Shown: positions 1 to 7,373 of the stretch, piece by piece
Position numbering within the stretch: position 1 is the first letter of the stretch
Layout: the number at the start of each line of letters is the position of its first letter
From: an uncultured Planctomycetaceae bacterium
Lineage (GTDB): Bacteria; Planctomycetota; Planctomycetia; Pirellulales; Pirellulaceae
Reading direction: 5' to 3'
DNA: 10,407 nt
Assembly (NCBI GenBank): GCA_903927685.1
Contig: CAIYOB010000170.1
Span: 1-10,407 of the forward strand
Made by a program: the position numbers and the translations under genes
Notes under the pieces: model-generated
What the model was told of the DNA's origin: nothing
The model's database searches: none
Seen by the model: only the letters and a program-made list of their open reading frames with translations

Positions 1-3000
1 CACAACCGGCGGGATGCCGCACGCGGACGCCAGCGTGGGCACGGGGCGGAAGTCCGGCTGGCCGCGGTACTGCAGATGCCGCCGGCCATAGTACGATCCG
101 TAGAACGGGGCCCCGGTGTCGAGCCACGTGGCCAGTTTGACCCAATCCTCCAGCGCCAAACGGACGTCGTAATGGCCGGCCTGCAAGATCTTCACCAGCG
201 GACTGGCGTGCGCGCCGTGCGTGTACGGCGGCACCGCCTCGGCGTTTTGCATCGCATACGAGCCGCCGTTCCATTCCTGCACCGTGGCGGCGAACTTGCC
301 CTGCAGCAGCCCTTCGTAGGACTGGCTGAACAGCGTGGTCAGCTCGCCGCGTAGATCGGGCGGAGCCTTGGGATCCGTGCCGTTGTGGCAGCGGACACAG
401 TGCTGGTCCAGGATCGGCTGGACGTCGGTCGGGTAGTACAGCGGGCGCGGCGCGGATTCGCCCGGTTGAGCGGCCAGCGGCACAGGCGTCCGGCCCAAGG
501 CCGCCGTCATTCGCGACACGGGAGCCTGGCGGCGGTGCTCGTGACAGCCGATGCACGAGCGCTGTTCGCCGGGCTCAAAATTCACAAACGTCCGCATCCG
601 CTGGACGGCCATGAAGTTCTCGTCCAACGCTTGGAAGAACAGGTTCCGACTCGCAGGAACCGCAAAGCAAGCGGACCCGTCCGGCTCGACCGGCACGATC
701 CCGTGCAGCACGGCGATCCAGATGTGGCTGTTCCAACTGACCGCCAAATGGCCGCCGAAACCGTCGGCGCCGCGATCTTCGTCTCGGCAAGCGTCCACCT
801 CGGCCGCCCAGGGCTTCGGGATCTGTTCCAACACCCGCAGATACTTGACCGTTCCCGGCGGCACACCGTCCAGACCGCGGTACACGTCGCTCAAGAACAC
901 GGTCGCGGTGTCCTTGGATTCAGGCCGTGGAGCCGTCACGTCGGGCAGGACCGGCGGCACCGGGCGGGGCCGTAGCGGCAGCGGCTGCCAACACGAGATC
1001 TCGGGATCCGCGTAGATCGGCACGCGGTTGCCATAGGCGTCCAGCAAGTGGATGCCGTATCCGGCCTGATCGTTGTAGCGCCGGTCCGGATTGCACGAGA
1101 CCAGGAAGAACTTGTCGGACAGCGGATAGGGGTCGGCGTACAGCGGGCCGTAGATATCCTCGCGCCAGACGCCGTTTCGTAGCTGGTACAAGCCGCGCAG
1201 ATTCTGCGTCTTGACGTTGGGCGTCAAGCTCCGCATCGGCTCGGGCGTGCGTTTCTCCTTGTTCAAGTCCAGCAGCAGCACCTGGCCCACGCCCAGTGGC
1301 TCGTGCCCGCAGCCGATGCAGACCGCCAGCCGCGGCTGGCCGGGCACCTGGCGGGCCTGCCAGAAGACGCCCGGGTTGGCGATGTTGTCGCCGTAGAACT
1401 CCTCGCTGCCCGAACCGTCCGGACGCGTGATCCACAGCGGCTGGACAGCGGCGATGCCCTTGTACACGTACTCCCAGCGGTTGTACAGGATCCGCCCGTC
1501 CTCCATCATCGTGGGGGTGAACTCGCTGAGCGCTCCTTGCGAAAGGGGCCGCAGCGCGCTGCCGTCGGCAGCCATGCGGAACAAATTGGTGCAGGCCAGG
1601 TAATGATTCGGCGTGCACAACACGCCGTGCTCGCTGCGCGTCGAGGCAAAGCACAAGCCTCCGTCGGGCAGATAGCAGGGGTGCACGTCGTCGGTCCAGA
1701 ACTGGTAGCCCAGCAGGCCATAGAAGCTGTCGCCGGTGCTGGTCTTGCCGTACATCGCAATCCGGCGTTCTTCATCGGCCGGGGGCTGCGTCACCTGCCG
1801 CAGGCTGGAGCCGTCGACGCCGACTTCCCACAGCCGAAAGCCTTCCAGCTGCGGACGCCGGTAGCCGAACACAATGCGCTGGGCATCGAACGACAGGTCG
1901 TACCGGTCAAAAACGCCTCCGTCCAGCTGGGGCACGATTTCGCGAACTTGGCCGCTGGCCAAGGACAAGACGCACAGATTGCCGCCCCAGCGACTGATGT
2001 GCTGGAAATCGTCGTAGTAGTGCTTGCTGTTATAGGTAAACCGTTTGACGAACAGGATCTCGGCGTCCCGCAGCAGCGGGTTCAGGTCGACCAGCATGCG
2101 GCGCCGCATCGCCGGCATGTCGGCCAGCAAGCGGACCGTTGCTTCGTCGGCCGGGTCGACGCGTCCCGCGGCCCTGGTCGTCAACTCGCGCTCGTACTCG
2201 TCCAGGGTGCCCAGCAATTCCGCCGCCGGGTATTGGTCGGCCGGCGTCCGGCCCAGTTCGGTCACCGCGGCACGCAGCCGTGCTAGATCGCGGCTCAGCG
2301 TGGCCAGCACCGAGGTCTTGACGCACAGGTCGAGCCAGCGTGGGTCGTCCCGATCGGCGTGGGCCTGCTTGAGTTGCTCGCGTTCCGCGCGGAGCAAGTC
2401 GCCGTAGCGGCCGCACTCGGGGATCAGCTGCTCGACCAGCTGTTCCTCCCACTGGCTGCCCGGGGCCGCGAACCATCCCTGCGGCGCGAACCAGTCCGCA
2501 TGCACCAGTTCCAACAGCGGATTCTGGTCTGCCGGAAAGTCCCGGCGAATCTGCTCCCACAGTCGAGGCACCGGATCGGGCGACGCGGAGAAGCAGAAGG
2601 ACGGTTCCTCGCCGAGCGTCAGCCGGACCAGCAGCGTATTTTCGCCGGCTTGCAGGTCCAGGTCCGCCAGCACTTGATCGACGCGCGTGCCGTCGACGCA
2701 TTCGCCGCACCCGTAGCGGCCCGAGACCAGCTGCGTGTCGGCGGCGACAACTTGCGGCCCGTTCAGCCAGACCTCCAGCCGCTCGCCGCCGCCGATCCCG
2801 ACGGTCAGCCGCACCGGTTGTTTGGCCAGTACGGTGCGCGTCAAGCAAGCCACGGTGCCTCCCGAGCCGGACAGGAACTTGACGACCTTGCCATCGGCCA
2901 ATTCGTCGTTGCGGCTCCAGAGCGGCCGCCCATCGGCGCACTTGGCATTCGAATCGATGCCTTCAGCCGGCCGGATCTTCATCTCGGCGTCGGCCAACGA

Positions 3001-3222
3001 CAGCGGCGGCGTGGCCAGCCACGGCCGGAACTCGACGGCCGCCCGAGCCGCCGGCTGCTCAACCAGCCACGCCGTGTAACGTTGGCGAGCCGTCAGCAGC
3101 GTCTGCTGGAGGTTCTCTGCCCGCACATACAGTGGCCCCGCGGCCTCTGCCGCGAGCCCGCTGTCTCCCGTCAGCAAGACCAGTACGATAGCGTACATGA
3201 CGGCTTGGCGTAGCATCCGCAT
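1..3222 (-). CDS. Secreted di-haem HzsA-like protein (partial, C-terminus beyond left edge)
   Basis: The frame is open from ATG 3222 to the window edge (1074 codons), and a GAGGGAGGG ribosome site lies just upstream (about 3232-3240). Residues 1-25 form a signal peptide (hydrophobic AIVLVLL, then GLAAEA), so the protein is exported. Residues about 30-390 are an accessory region with a beta-sandwich-like part and a helical part. From about 395 there are beta-propeller/TolB-like blades (DDVHPCYLPDG, AADGS and PDGSG turns). The segment VPVEPDGSACFAVPA, then EQRSCIGCHE, is typical of the hydrazine-synthase-alpha middle domain, with CIGCH at 890-894. A cytochrome-c-like segment follows (YYPTDVQPILDQHCVRCHN; CVRCH at 942-946). 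In anammox HzsA the equivalent two haems sit in the middle and C-terminal domains. Planctomycetes outside anammox carry many such homologues of unknown function, so hydrazine synthesis is not claimed. It probably acts in periplasmic electron transfer or oxidation. It lies 30 bp downstream of the hydrolase gene, probably in one operon. Confidence 0.88.
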   Translation of the reverse strand, partial: MRMLRQAVMYAIVLVLLTGDSGLAAEAAGPLYVRAENLQQTLLTARQRYTAWLVEQPAARAAVEFRPWLATPPLSLADAEMKIRPAEGIDSNAKCADGRPLWSRNDELADGKVVKFLSGSGGTVACLTRTVLAKQPVRLTVGIGGGERLEVWLNGPQVVAADTQLVSGRYGCGECVDGTRVDQVLADLDLQAGENTLLVRLTLGEEPSFCFSASPDPVPRLWEQIRRDFPADQNPLLELVHADWFAPQGWFAAPGSQWEEQLVEQLIPECGRYGDLLRAEREQLKQAHADRDDPRWLDLCVKTSVLATLSRDLARLRAAVTELGRTPADQYPAAELLGTLDEYERELTTRAAGRVDPADEATVRLLADMPAMRRRMLVDLNPLLRDAEILFVKRFTYNSKHYYDDFQHISRWGGNLCVLSLASGQVREIVPQLDGGVFDRYDLSFDAQRIVFGYRRPQLEGFRLWEVGVDGSSLRQVTQPPADEERRIAMYGKTSTGDSFYGLLGYQFWTDDVHPCYLPDGGLCFASTRSEHGVLCTPNHYLACTNLFRMAADGSALRPLSQGALSEFTPTMMEDGRILYNRWEYVYKGIAAVQPLWITRPDGSGSEEFYGDNIANPGVFWQARQVPGQPRLAVCIGCGHEPLGVGQVLLLDLNKEKRTPEPMRSLTPNVKTQNLRGLYQLRNGVWREDIYGPLYADPYPLSDKFFLVSCNPDRRYNDQAGYGIHLLDAYGNRVPIYADPEISCWQPLPLRPRPVPPVLPDVTAPRPESKDTATVFLSDVYRGLDGVPPGTVKYLRVLEQIPKPWAAEVDACRDEDRGADGFGGHLAVSWNSHIWIAVLHGIVPVEPDGSACFAVPASRNLFFQALDENFMAVQRMRTFVNFEPGEQRSCIGCHEHRRQAPVSRMTAALGRTPVPLAAQPGESAPRPLYYPTDVQPILDQHCVRCHNGTDPKAPPDLRGELTTLFSQSYEGLLQGKFAATVQEWNGGSYAMQNAEAVPPYTHGAHASPLVKILQAGHYDVRLALEDWVKLATWLDTGAPFYGSYYGRRHLQYRGQPDFRPVPTLASACGIPPVV

Positions 3223-3252
3223 GGTCCCACTCCCTCCCTCGTTAACCTCGGC

Positions 3253-4137
3253 TCACTTGCTCAGGCGGTCGATCAAGTAATCCGTGGAACTCTTGTAGAC
3301 CGGATGCGGCTGGCCCGGATGGACGAGCACGACGTCGACGTTGACGGACTTGAGCCGCTCTTCCAGCTTCAGGCCCATCACGCCTGAGTGCGTCGGGTCT
3401 TTCGGAGACGAGCCGACGACCGGAACCTCGCCGCCGTAGAACAGACCGATCGGCGGATCGTCTTTCGAGACGAGCTCGATCGGCGAGTATTCCTTGATCC
3501 ACGCCAGGACCTGTTCCCGATTGTCGATCAGGCTCTGGAAGTTCGGCAGGCCGAAGGCGTGGGCCCCGTAGCCGTAGTTCGGCATCCACTCGCGCAACTC
3601 CTTCGGATCGAGCGACACCTGGGCGCCGTTGACGGCGGCGCAGTACAGCCGCGTCGACTCGCGGGCGGTGGGATCGTCGCTCTTGGGGTCCGCCAAGTCG
3701 TCGTGAAAAGCGAGCCACAGCGACGAGCACGCGCCGGCCGAGCCTCCGGTCGCGCCGATCCGCTTCTTGTCCAGATTCCACTCGGCCGCCTTGGAGCGGG
3801 TGAATTGCAGCGCCCGGGCCGCGTCGAGCAGGGGCGCTTTCACCGGCGGCTCGACCTTTTCCTCGACGGCCATTTTCACGTAGCGATAGTTGATGGCCAC
3901 CACCGAGATGCCCTTGTCGAGAAAGGGTTTCGGGTTGGTCTTCTTGTCACCATTCTGCCAGCCACCGCCGTGGATGTAGAACACCACCGGCGTCGGCTGG
4001 TCCGACTTCGCTTGGTAAAAGTCCAACACCTGCCGCGGATGCGTCCCGTAGGGCAGGTCGAGCAGTTGCTTGGGTTCCTCGGCGAGCCCCAGTTGCACGA
4101 GGAACAACAGGGCCAGGAAGGGGAGGATGCGTTTCAT
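3253..4137 (-). CDS. Secreted alpha/beta hydrolase (esterase/lipase, BD-FAE/hormone-sensitive-lipase-like)
   Basis: This is a 294-aa protein, a normal length for the family. Residues 1-19 are a signal peptide (FLALLFLVQLGLA, cleavage before EEP). The oxyanion-hole motif HGGG is at 56-59. The nucleophile elbow GGSAG is at 131-135, with Ser133 as the likely nucleophile. The catalytic His is probably His278 in GQPH, and an acidic residue near DPTHS (about 247) is the likely third member. It should hydrolyse carboxyl esters, for example acetyl or feruloyl groups on polysaccharides or small esters; the substrate cannot be told from sequence. The start is supported by AGGAG at 4146-4150, nine bases upstream of ATG. 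The next gene, the di-haem HzsA-like protein, begins 30 bp after the stop, suggesting co-transcription. I see no strong promoter in the minus-strand upstream region. Confidence 0.9.
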   Translation of the reverse strand: MKRILPFLALLFLVQLGLAEEPKQLLDLPYGTHPRQVLDFYQAKSDQPTPVVFYIHGGGWQNGDKKTNPKPFLDKGISVVAINYRYVKMAVEEKVEPPVKAPLLDAARALQFTRSKAAEWNLDKKRIGATGGSAGACSSLWLAFHDDLADPKSDDPTARESTRLYCAAVNGAQVSLDPKELREWMPNYGYGAHAFGLPNFQSLIDNREQVLAWIKEYSPIELVSKDDPPIGLFYGGEVPVVGSSPKDPTHSGVMGLKLEERLKSVNVDVVLVHPGQPHPVYKSSTDYLIDRLSK

Positions 4138-4238
4138 GAGGTCGGCTCCTAAAGGGGATGCGATCGACGAACCGGGGCTGCCTGGTTCCTAACTTGGAAG
4201 CGAGCAACAGTTTACCAGCTGAATTTTCTGTCGGCTAG

Positions 4239-4267
4239 TTTACGAGCGACCCCGTGCTAGCTAGAAT
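4239..4267 (+). promoter_or_regulatory. Sigma70-like promoter for the small HTH gene
   Basis: TTTACG (4239-4244) and TAGAAT (4262-4267) are separated by exactly 17 bases. The -10 matches TATAAT at five of six positions and the -35 matches TTGACA at four of six. Transcription would start near 4274, giving a leader of about 55 nt before ATG 4329. This placement argues against translation from the in-frame upstream codon at 4254, which would precede the transcript. It is a sequence match only. Confidence 0.5.
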
Positions 4268-4328
4268 GTTTGCTTCTCCGCAGGTATTGCGGGTTAAGGA
4301 AATCATCTTCTTTGCAGGGAAGGCACCC

Positions 4329-4523
4329 ATGTCGAAGAACGATTCGTACGTTTCCAAGTCTCAGGCCATTCGGACGTGCGTTGCCGAGCATCCCGGAGCC
4401 TCGCCTCAACGGATTGTCGAACTGCTTGCGGCCGACGGCCTGCGCGTCTCGCCCGCCCATGTGATCGTGATCCAGACGCTCGCCCGGGCGGAACGGACAG
4501 ATCGCGTAGCGGCCGTTTCGTAG
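4329..4523 (+). CDS. Small helix-turn-helix-like protein of the SKSQAIR type
   Basis: This 64-aa protein has its start at ATG 4329 chosen by AGGGAAGG at 4316-4323, five bases upstream. A longer in-frame version from 4254 is rejected because it would begin inside the predicted promoter. The order is: a short polar N-terminus, a helix SKSQAIRTCVAEHP (9-22), ASPQRIVELLAADG (24-37), then VSPAHVIVIQTLARAE (40-55). This helix-turn-helix pattern (short helix, 'aspqrIvelLaa.GlrVSpahV') resembles small planctomycete proteins I recall as SKSQAIR...NPGASPKEIV...VSPxLVSNVK, presumed DNA-binding. Here the third helix is less basic than usual. It is transcribed away from the hydrolase and precedes the regulator gene on the same strand, so co-transcription is possible across the 285-bp gap. 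Its function is not known. Confidence 0.75.
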   Translation: MSKNDSYVSKSQAIRTCVAEHPGASPQRIVELLAADGLRVSPAHVIVIQTLARAERTDRVAAVS

Positions 4524-4530
4524 TCCGCTC

Positions 4531-4547
4531 GCCGTCGAGCTGACGGC
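4531..4547 (+). terminator. Short hairpin after the small HTH gene (weak terminator candidate)
   Basis: GCCGTC (4531-4536) and GACGGC (4542-4547) form a perfect 6-bp stem around a 5-nt loop, seven bases after the stop codon. No T-run follows, so intrinsic termination would be inefficient; an mRNA 3'-end or anti-nuclease role is as likely. Confidence 0.25.
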
Positions 4548-4662
4548 TCGCCCCCAGGCACCCAGCCCCAATTCTTAGCCGGGACAAGGCACCAAGCTCT
4601 GCCACGCGCTGTTCGTCGCTGCTTGCTTTGCGAGGCGCAAGGTGTTACGCTCAATGGCGCAT

Positions 4663-4723
4663 GGGGGGTTCTGCTCAGCCCCCCGGTGCCTCGGGCTGCG
4701 CCGACCGAACGGTTGGCGCCCGA
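4663..4723 (+). promoter_or_regulatory. Structured leader: two adjacent GC-rich hairpins upstream of the phosphorelay gene
   Basis: Hairpin A pairs GGGGGG (4663-4668) with CCCCCC (4679-4684) around TTCTGCTCAG. Hairpin B pairs GCGCCGACCG (4698-4707) with CGGTTGGCGC (4710-4719) with one G-T pair, and extends through TCGG (4691-4694) with CCGA (4720-4723) past a 3-base bulge. Both lie in the untranslated stretch 4524-4808 before the regulator. Two strong stems only six bases apart suggest an RNA leader that affects transcription or translation. I recognise no named riboswitch class. Neither stem is followed by a T-run. Confidence 0.4.
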
Positions 4724-4761
4724 CGGAGGCGGTGTGCGGTATTACCCGTGGGAGGGAACCA

Positions 4762-4809
4762 ATGCTCTTCCACGGCCGTCTGGCTGCAGGCAGGAAAATG
4801 GAGGCGTGA
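4762..4809 (+). CDS. 15-codon leader ORF overlapping the regulator start
   Basis: ATG 4762 is preceded by GGGAGGGA (about 4750-4757) and encodes MLFHGRLAAGRKMEA. Its TGA (4807-4809) shares a base with the regulator ATG (4809-4811), giving TGATG, a usual mark of translational coupling. The peptide has no run of one amino acid that would suggest classical attenuation. The ORF may serve to bring ribosomes to the next start, or may be a chance ORF. It is too short to judge by composition. Confidence 0.35.
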   Translation: MLFHGRLAAGRKMEA

Positions 4810-6986
4810 TGGCGGCAAAGCGAGAGCTGCAGTGTGATTGGCACGACGGGGATTTCGCCCAGGTCTTTCGCTGTGCGCCGGTCGGACTCTGCCTGGTGGA
4901 CCGCCAGTCCCGATATGTCCGCGTCAACGAACGGCTGGCCGAGTTGAACGGCCGCACGGTCGACGATCACCTCGGCCGGACTCCGGCCGACATCCAGCCC
5001 GACACCGCGCCCTTGGTCCAGGCGACGCTCCGAGCGGTCCTGGAGGGCGGCGAACCTTTGTACGAGATCGAGAGTTCAATCACCTCGCCAGATCGTCCCG
5101 GGGGGAAGCAATGGCGACTGGAGAACTGGTACCCGCTACGTTCCGCCCAGGGCGAGGTGTGGGGCGCGCTGGGGGCGGTGACCGAAATCACCGAACGGAA
5201 GCGGCGGGAGGAGTTGCTGTTCCAGGCCAAGGCCGAGGCCGAGGCGGAGTGCATCGCCAATCAGCACTTTGCGGCTCGCCTGAGCTACGAGATGCGGGCG
5301 CCGCTGACGGCGATCCTGGGGTTCGCCGAACTCCTGGCGGATCCCCAGGCATCCCCTGGGCAACGCCAGGACTACGCGGAGGACATCCAGCGGAACGCCC
5401 AATCGCTGTTGCGGCTGGTCAACAGCATCCTGGAATTGGGCCGCGAGGAAGGTCGCCATCTGCCGTCCGAGGCGAGAGGACGGGTATCGCTCCACGCCGC
5501 GCCGCGGATCCTGCTCGCCGAAGACACGCAGGATTCGCAAAAACTGTTCAAGACCATCCTCGACAAGGCCGGCTTGCTGGTCGATGTCGCCCCGGACGGG
5601 ATCACCGCGTTTGAACGGGCCCTGGCCACGCTCCACGCGAACCAGCCTTACGGACTGATCCTGATGGACATGCAGATGCCCGGCCTGGATGGATTCGAGG
5701 TGACCCGCCGTCTGCGCGCGGCCGGCTGGCGCAAGCCTATCGTGGCGCTGACCGGATTCGCCACGCCGGAAGACCGGCAGCGGTGCCTGGAGGCCGGGTG
5801 CGACGAGCACCTGCCCAAACCGGTCACGCGGCAAGTCCTGCTGGCGACGATCCAGAATTACCTCCAATTCCCGGGGCTTCATGCCTGGGGGACCCATGAT
5901 CCGCCCGTGCCCGCATCGCCCGCCCCGCGGACCGATGGCTGCCTGCTGGACGACGTGCACCTGAGCGAGGAGGAACGAGCGCGATTGCTGGAGGGATTTC
6001 ACGAGAGCCTGCCCGGGTATCTCGAGGAATTGACGCAGGCGGTCCGCGGCCAGGATCGGGAACAGCTGCGCCAGACCGCCCATCGGCTGGCGGGCGTGGC
6101 GGGCTTGTACGGATTTCGCGCTTTGGAGCAGGCCGCCGCGTCGCTGGAGCATCGCGCGACCCAAGCGGGCTGGCCCGAACTGGCCGGGTCGGTCAACGGC
6201 CTGCGCATCGTCGTGCCGGCGGAGCGAAAGCCTGTCGCCGAGACCGTCGCCGCCGCCCCCCCTGCCCAAGTCGCCACCCAGCCGGTGTCCGTGATTGACA
6301 GCGAACCACGGCACGCCGGGGAGGATGCAACCGGCCGGCCCGTCCGGGTCCTGCTGGCCGAGGATGATGCGCTCGTTCGCGTCGGCGTCCGAGCGGTGCT
6401 GGACGCCCTACCCAACGTGCAGGTCGTGGCCGTGGCGTGCAACGGCCGGGAAGCCGTCGACCAAGCTCAGAAGTACCGGCCGGACATCGCCCTCATGGAT
6501 ATCACGATGCCGGAATTGGACGGCCTGAATGCCACCGCGCAGCTGGCCGAGACGTGTCCGCAGGTCCGGGTGATCATGCTGTCCGTCCACACCCGGGAAG
6601 ACTGTGTGCTGCAGGCGATGCGCGTGGGTGCCCGCGGCTACCTGCTGAAAAGCACGCCGCCGGAGGAATTGGAGCGGGCCCTGCAAGCCGTGATGCGCGG
6701 CGAGCCCTACCTGTGCTCCGGTGTCTCGGAACACGTGGTCACGGCGTTCCTGGAACAGCACGGCACGCGGCAGAGCGCTGCCAAGCGGCCCACCTCGCGG
6801 CAACTCGAGATTCTCAAGCTGATCGCCGAAGGGTATTCGACCAAGATGATCGCCAGCGAGCTGGGGATCAGCGTTAAGACCGCCGATCGGCATCGCTCGG
6901 ACTTGATGAAACTGCTGGACATCCACGAGACAGCCAGCCTGGTGCGATATGCCGTCCGCATGGGCTTGGTCTCTGCCGAGAGCTAG
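4809..6986 (+). CDS. PAS / degenerate HisKA / REC / HPt / REC / LuxR-HTH regulator (phosphorelay on one chain, no ATPase domain)
   Basis: This is a 725-aa cytoplasmic protein with no membrane segment. The start at 4809 is chosen by GGAGG (4800-4804); an in-frame ATG 62 codons earlier (4623) gives a non-conserved Arg/Pro-rich extension. Domains, in order: PAS about 15-130 (ending TEITERKRR); HisKA-like about 145-215, where the H-box reads LSYEMRAPL with Tyr160 in the place of the phosphoacceptor His; REC1 about 232-352 (acidic pair Glu238/Asp239, phospho-Asp287 in LMDMQMPG, Thr315, Lys337); HPt about 383-470 with AHRLAG, His425; REC2 about 511-635 (Asp519/520, Asp564 in LMDITMPE, Ser592, Lys614) of NarL/FixJ type; LuxR-type HTH about 661-710 (TSRQLEILKLIAEG, IASELGISVKTADRHR). 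Only about 17 residues lie between the HisKA helices and REC1, so the HATPase_c domain is absent. It cannot autophosphorylate in the usual way. Phosphate presumably enters REC1 from another kinase, or in reverse from HPt, and reaches REC2 to control DNA binding. Confidence 0.93.
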   Translation: MAAKRELQCDWHDGDFAQVFRCAPVGLCLVDRQSRYVRVNERLAELNGRTVDDHLGRTPADIQPDTAPLVQATLRAVLEGGEPLYEIESSITSPDRPGGKQWRLENWYPLRSAQGEVWGALGAVTEITERKRREELLFQAKAEAEAECIANQHFAARLSYEMRAPLTAILGFAELLADPQASPGQRQDYAEDIQRNAQSLLRLVNSILELGREEGRHLPSEARGRVSLHAAPRILLAEDTQDSQKLFKTILDKAGLLVDVAPDGITAFERALATLHANQPYGLILMDMQMPGLDGFEVTRRLRAAGWRKPIVALTGFATPEDRQRCLEAGCDEHLPKPVTRQVLLATIQNYLQFPGLHAWGTHDPPVPASPAPRTDGCLLDDVHLSEEERARLLEGFHESLPGYLEELTQAVRGQDREQLRQTAHRLAGVAGLYGFRALEQAAASLEHRATQAGWPELAGSVNGLRIVVPAERKPVAETVAAAPPAQVATQPVSVIDSEPRHAGEDATGRPVRVLLAEDDALVRVGVRAVLDALPNVQVVAVACNGREAVDQAQKYRPDIALMDITMPELDGLNATAQLAETCPQVRVIMLSVHTREDCVLQAMRVGARGYLLKSTPPEELERALQAVMRGEPYLCSGVSEHVVTAFLEQHGTRQSAAKRPTSRQLEILKLIAEGYSTKMIASELGISVKTADRHRSDLMKLLDIHETASLVRYAVRMGLVSAES

Positions 6987-6993
6987 ACGTGCC

Positions 6994-7056
6994 GGTGGTG
7001 TCCGTTCGGGAGATTCTCCCGCATCGACCAGGGCAGATGCTCACCGGAACACCACC
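6994..7056 (+). other. Nested inverted repeat after the regulator gene
   Basis: GGTGGTGT (6994-7001) is matched by ACACCACC (7049-7056). Between them is a perfect 6-bp hairpin, CGGGAG-ATT-CTCCCG (7007-7021). The element begins eight bases after the regulator stop. There is no T-run, so it may be a factor-dependent termination or mRNA-stabilising structure rather than an intrinsic terminator. Confidence 0.35.
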
Positions 7057-7373
7057 CCCCACGGAAGTAAGCAGGGACTCCCATTCCGCACGTCACGCTC
7101 GCCGGAGCGAGCGCAAACGCACGCAAATGGGCCGAGGCGACATCAGAGCCACATTCGGACGGAAAGCACCCCTACGCTGCCGTTGTCCCCCTGGACTGCG
7201 TGGATGCCGCCGTTGGTCCAGACGCGAGGCGTAGGGGGTCTCGTTGGGCGCATCGCGTGGGGCGTGACGACGGCGAGTTGGCCTGTTCCGGTCGGATTCC
7301 TTACGTTCACAGAGGAGGCTTGCCCGCACAACAGAGGTCGCACTGCGGACGCAGTTCGCAAGCACGGCAACGC
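7057..7373. other. Stretch without a supported gene
   Basis: Open frames here (for example 7143-7370 and 7093-7377, both minus) are Arg/Pro-rich or lack a recognisable fold or ribosome site. One minus-frame segment (VWTNGGIHAVQGDNGSVGVL, about 7150-7210) has a protein-like look and might be the remnant of a gene, but I recognise no family. Confidence 0.4.

Noticed and set aside
76..3213. Several long plus-strand frames opposite the HzsA-like gene
   Set aside because: They are antisense shadows of a GC-rich gene, rich in Arg/Gln/Val with no domain; the minus frame holds the haem and propeller motifs.
1..3222. True hydrazine synthase subunit (anammox)
   Set aside because: No beta/gamma subunit genes adjacent, extra N-terminal region, and a secreted esterase as partner; homologues occur in non-anammox planctomycetes.
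4254..4328. Longer start for the small HTH protein
   Set aside because: It would start inside the predicted promoter; ATG 4329 has a good ribosome site and begins the family-like sequence.
4623..4808. In-frame extension of the relay regulator by 62 codons to ATG 4623
   Set aside because: No ribosome site, no recognisable domain, runs through two strong hairpins; ATG 4809 has GGAGG and directly precedes the PAS domain.
5136..6314. 392-aa minus-strand frame opposite the relay regulator
   Set aside because: Shadow of the sense gene; no recognisable domain and low-complexity composition.
7143..7370. Minus frame with VWTNGGIHAVQGDNGSVGVL
   Set aside because: Protein-like in part, but no ribosome site, no family recognised and overlap with Arg-rich frames; noted only as a possible remnant.
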